Shown in pieces: positions 62,445-64,000 of a stretch of DNA of 64,000 bases. Under the pieces are notes generated by a model that was given only the letters and a program-made list of their open reading frames with translations, made no database searches and was not told the origin of the DNA. Made by a program: the position numbers and the translations under genes. The DNA comes from Strigamia acuminata (Eukaryota; Arthropoda; Chilopoda; Geophilomorpha; Linotaeniidae): positions 310,001 through 374,000 of the forward strand of contig OX442324.1 in NCBI GenBank assembly GCA_949358305.1. Reading direction: 5' to 3'. Numbering within the stretch: the first letter of the stretch is position 1; each line of letters starts with the position of its first letter.

Positions 62445-63197
62445 ATGGCGACGAAAGCAACATTCTGTACGTGGCATTAACTAGAGCCAAACATAGACTT
62501 GTGATTTCAAATACTGTGGTCGAAATGCAAACAAACAAGTTTAGTATTGTTCTCTTGTTTGTAGGAACGATTCGAACACTTTATTAGCACGCGAGATATT
62601 GAGAGCAAAAAATGTTTCAAGTGCCAGGTACGATACGATGACAGGAAATTTCACTCTGGAGCGAGAGAGAATTGTTTTGGTAAGTGAAAAAAATCGAATT
62701 TTTTAAAAAGTATTCAAATATTCCAAATGAATGTACAAATTTTTTGTTTTAGAGTTCTGATTTGTCGATTAATGGTGGATGTTTGTTTATGCTTCAATTG
62801 TGCCAACAACCCAAATTTCCTGTGTAGAAATTTCAGTCGCAGCCGACGATCCAGTCAAATGTGCAAACAAAATCGAAAAGGTCTTAAATGCGGGAATCAA
62901 AATCCCCGACGATATATTGATGAATCCAACAGGAGCAAGAAAAGAAAACGTTTACAAAAACTTTATATTTTGTACCACAGTAAGCAATATCAAAAAACAT
63001 AAAAATGCACTCATTACGCCCCATACAGATACCAACCATTTCAGAACGAACGAGCCGAAATGTACGAAATCAAGACGGCCGACACGGCCGCAATAAGAAA
63101 AATCGACGAGAAAATTATTACCGTTACAATAACAACAACGTCTGTCGTCACCAGTTTGGTACTAAACACACAACTAATCAAAAAAGATCGATTTTAA
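62445..63197 (+). CDS. UvrD/FBH1-like helicase gene, 3' exons D-G
   Basis: Exon D (62445-62515) encodes Asn-Ile-Leu-Tyr-Val-Ala-Leu-Thr-Arg-Ala-Lys, motif VI of UvrD-type superfamily 1 helicases and closest in my reading to FBH1. E (62565-62679), F (62828-62979) and G (63045-63197, ending in TAA) follow, with GT..AG borders whose phases all agree. E has a Cys-Phe-Lys-Cys pair that may bind zinc. F and G are protein-like but unrecognised. In known FBH1 proteins motifs IV and VI are over 100 residues apart; here exons C and D are adjacent, so exons are missing or the gene is a decayed or different helicase. The D-E intron of 49 bp is short and its donor uncertain. Confidence 0.5.
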
Positions 63198-63718
63198 ATT
63201 ACATTCTCTTGCAGGTAACGTTGGAAGTGATTAAATTCGCGAGTAATTTCCAGCGGGAACGCCACCAGAATCATTTTATCAATCTCCACTGCCACTTTTC
63301 GTCTCGTCTCAACCTTGTCAAATAAATCCCGTGAAACTCCAGTAAAAGAAATTGCAAAAATAGTAAAAATCCCAAAACAAATTCATTTAAATCATTTTAA
63401 AATTCAGAGACGGAATAATTTTCAGTATTTGGGACAAATGGGAGGTGCGTGGCGCTCATCTATCAACATTCCCATATGTCAGATTACAACGGTTATTTCA
63501 TGTTCAATGCGGTTTTTGTGTTCAAAAAAATGCGCATTGATGGAAACGTAATTTGAAATTCGAAACAAAAAGGTCGGTACCCGGTAATATTAAAAAAAAA
63601 ACAATGAAAATTTCGTTGAATTTTGCGTTTAATTTGTTCAAATCGTTTAGAAAAATAGAAATAGAAAAATAGAAATGGACGGGAGATAAGCACGGGATGG
63701 AGAGAAAGTAAGCTTAAG
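63198..63718. other. Intergenic or intronic segment
   Basis: A frame from about 63315 to 63551 is open but starts without ATG and has weak protein character. I see no confident gene. Low-complexity A/T runs lie at 63590-63680. Confidence 0.3.
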
Positions 63719-64000
63719 TCAATCTAACAACGTGGAGAAACAATTGTCCGAACTGATCCACAACCTGGAAGCAAAAACGACGGAAATCGCGCAACTCAAG
63801 CTCGAATTGAAGAAATACAGGGTAAAAACGTTAAAATAACAACTAAAAAACGTTTAAAAATGTTAATTTGTTGTCGTGAATCATTAGGAAGAAGATGAAT
63901 CGGGTTTGGCAAACGATTCCAAGTATCTGACGAATGATTTGAAGTTTGGGATGTTGATAAATCCCGAAGCATTTTCGGACGACGAAAAGCAAATGCTTCT
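63719..64000 (+). CDS. Coiled-coil protein gene, two exons, cut by the window end
   Basis: Exon about 63719-63821 encodes a heptad-rich helix (Val-Glu-Lys-Gln-Leu-Ser-Glu-Leu-Ile and Leu-Lys-Leu-Glu-Leu-Lys-Lys). It ends before GTAAAAAC in phase 0. A 66-bp intron ends TCATTAG, and the next exon starts at 63888 in phase 0 with Glu-Glu-Asp-Glu-Ser and runs open past 64000. The left border is uncertain; an AAG acceptor at 63716-63718 is my choice. The family is not recognised. It is probably a separate host gene from the helicase-like one, since that one ends with a stop at 63197. Confidence 0.45.

Overview
This is a transposon-saturated stretch of an animal nuclear genome, most likely an invertebrate. 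Nearly every long open frame belongs to an LTR retrotransposon. Short exons with GT..AG borders appear only at the right side, and nothing bacterial or viral-genomic is present. I cannot name the species. The primer-binding sites (initiator Met, Pro- and Arg-like tRNAs) and the introns of about 50-100 bp fit a metazoan.

Layout. (1) 1-378 is flanking DNA. (2) 379-10016 is a 5'-truncated Ty3/gypsy element (gypsy-A, + strand) split by a complete Ty1/copia element (copia-1, - strand, 2610-9237, target duplication GAAAT). (3) 10017-11125 is a copia gag-protease fragment and 11117-11855 is an inverted gypsy integrase fragment. (4) About 11856-38200 is a large, damaged gypsy element (gypsy-B, + strand). 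It carries an internal 4,019-bp tandem duplication, a proline-rich AT-hook insert inside Pol, and two accessory frames after pol, one with a DnaJ-type double CxxCxGxG motif. Copia-2 (23350-29973, GATAA) and copia-3 (32223-36851, AAAAC) are nested in it. (5) 38795-47562 is a foldback DNA transposon with a 9-bp target duplication. Copia-4 (40074-47160, GATAC), the most intact element here, sits in it. (6) 47572-64000 is host DNA: exons of a gene with UvrD/FBH1-like helicase motifs, one of which is split by a 13.5-kb gypsy element (gypsy-C, 48617-62132, AGAC), then the start of a coiled-coil gene.

How it works together. Each complete element has its own LTRs, a tRNA primer-binding site, a polypurine tract, Gag with a CCHC knuckle, and Pol (protease, RT, RNase H, integrase in family order). 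As far as can be read by eye, the LTR pairs of copia-1 to -4 and gypsy-C are identical, so these insertions are young. The order can be read from nesting: gypsy-A before copia-1; gypsy-B, then its duplication, then copia-2; gypsy-B before copia-3; foldback element before copia-4; host exon before gypsy-C. Copia-4 and gypsy-C have uninterrupted main frames and could be active. The others carry frameshifts or stops.

The most novel material is the non-canonical cargo: the DnaJ-like zinc protein and Arg-rich coiled-coil protein of gypsy-B, its AT-hook/proline insert in Pol, and the 955-residue third frame of gypsy-C preceded by an envelope-like remnant.
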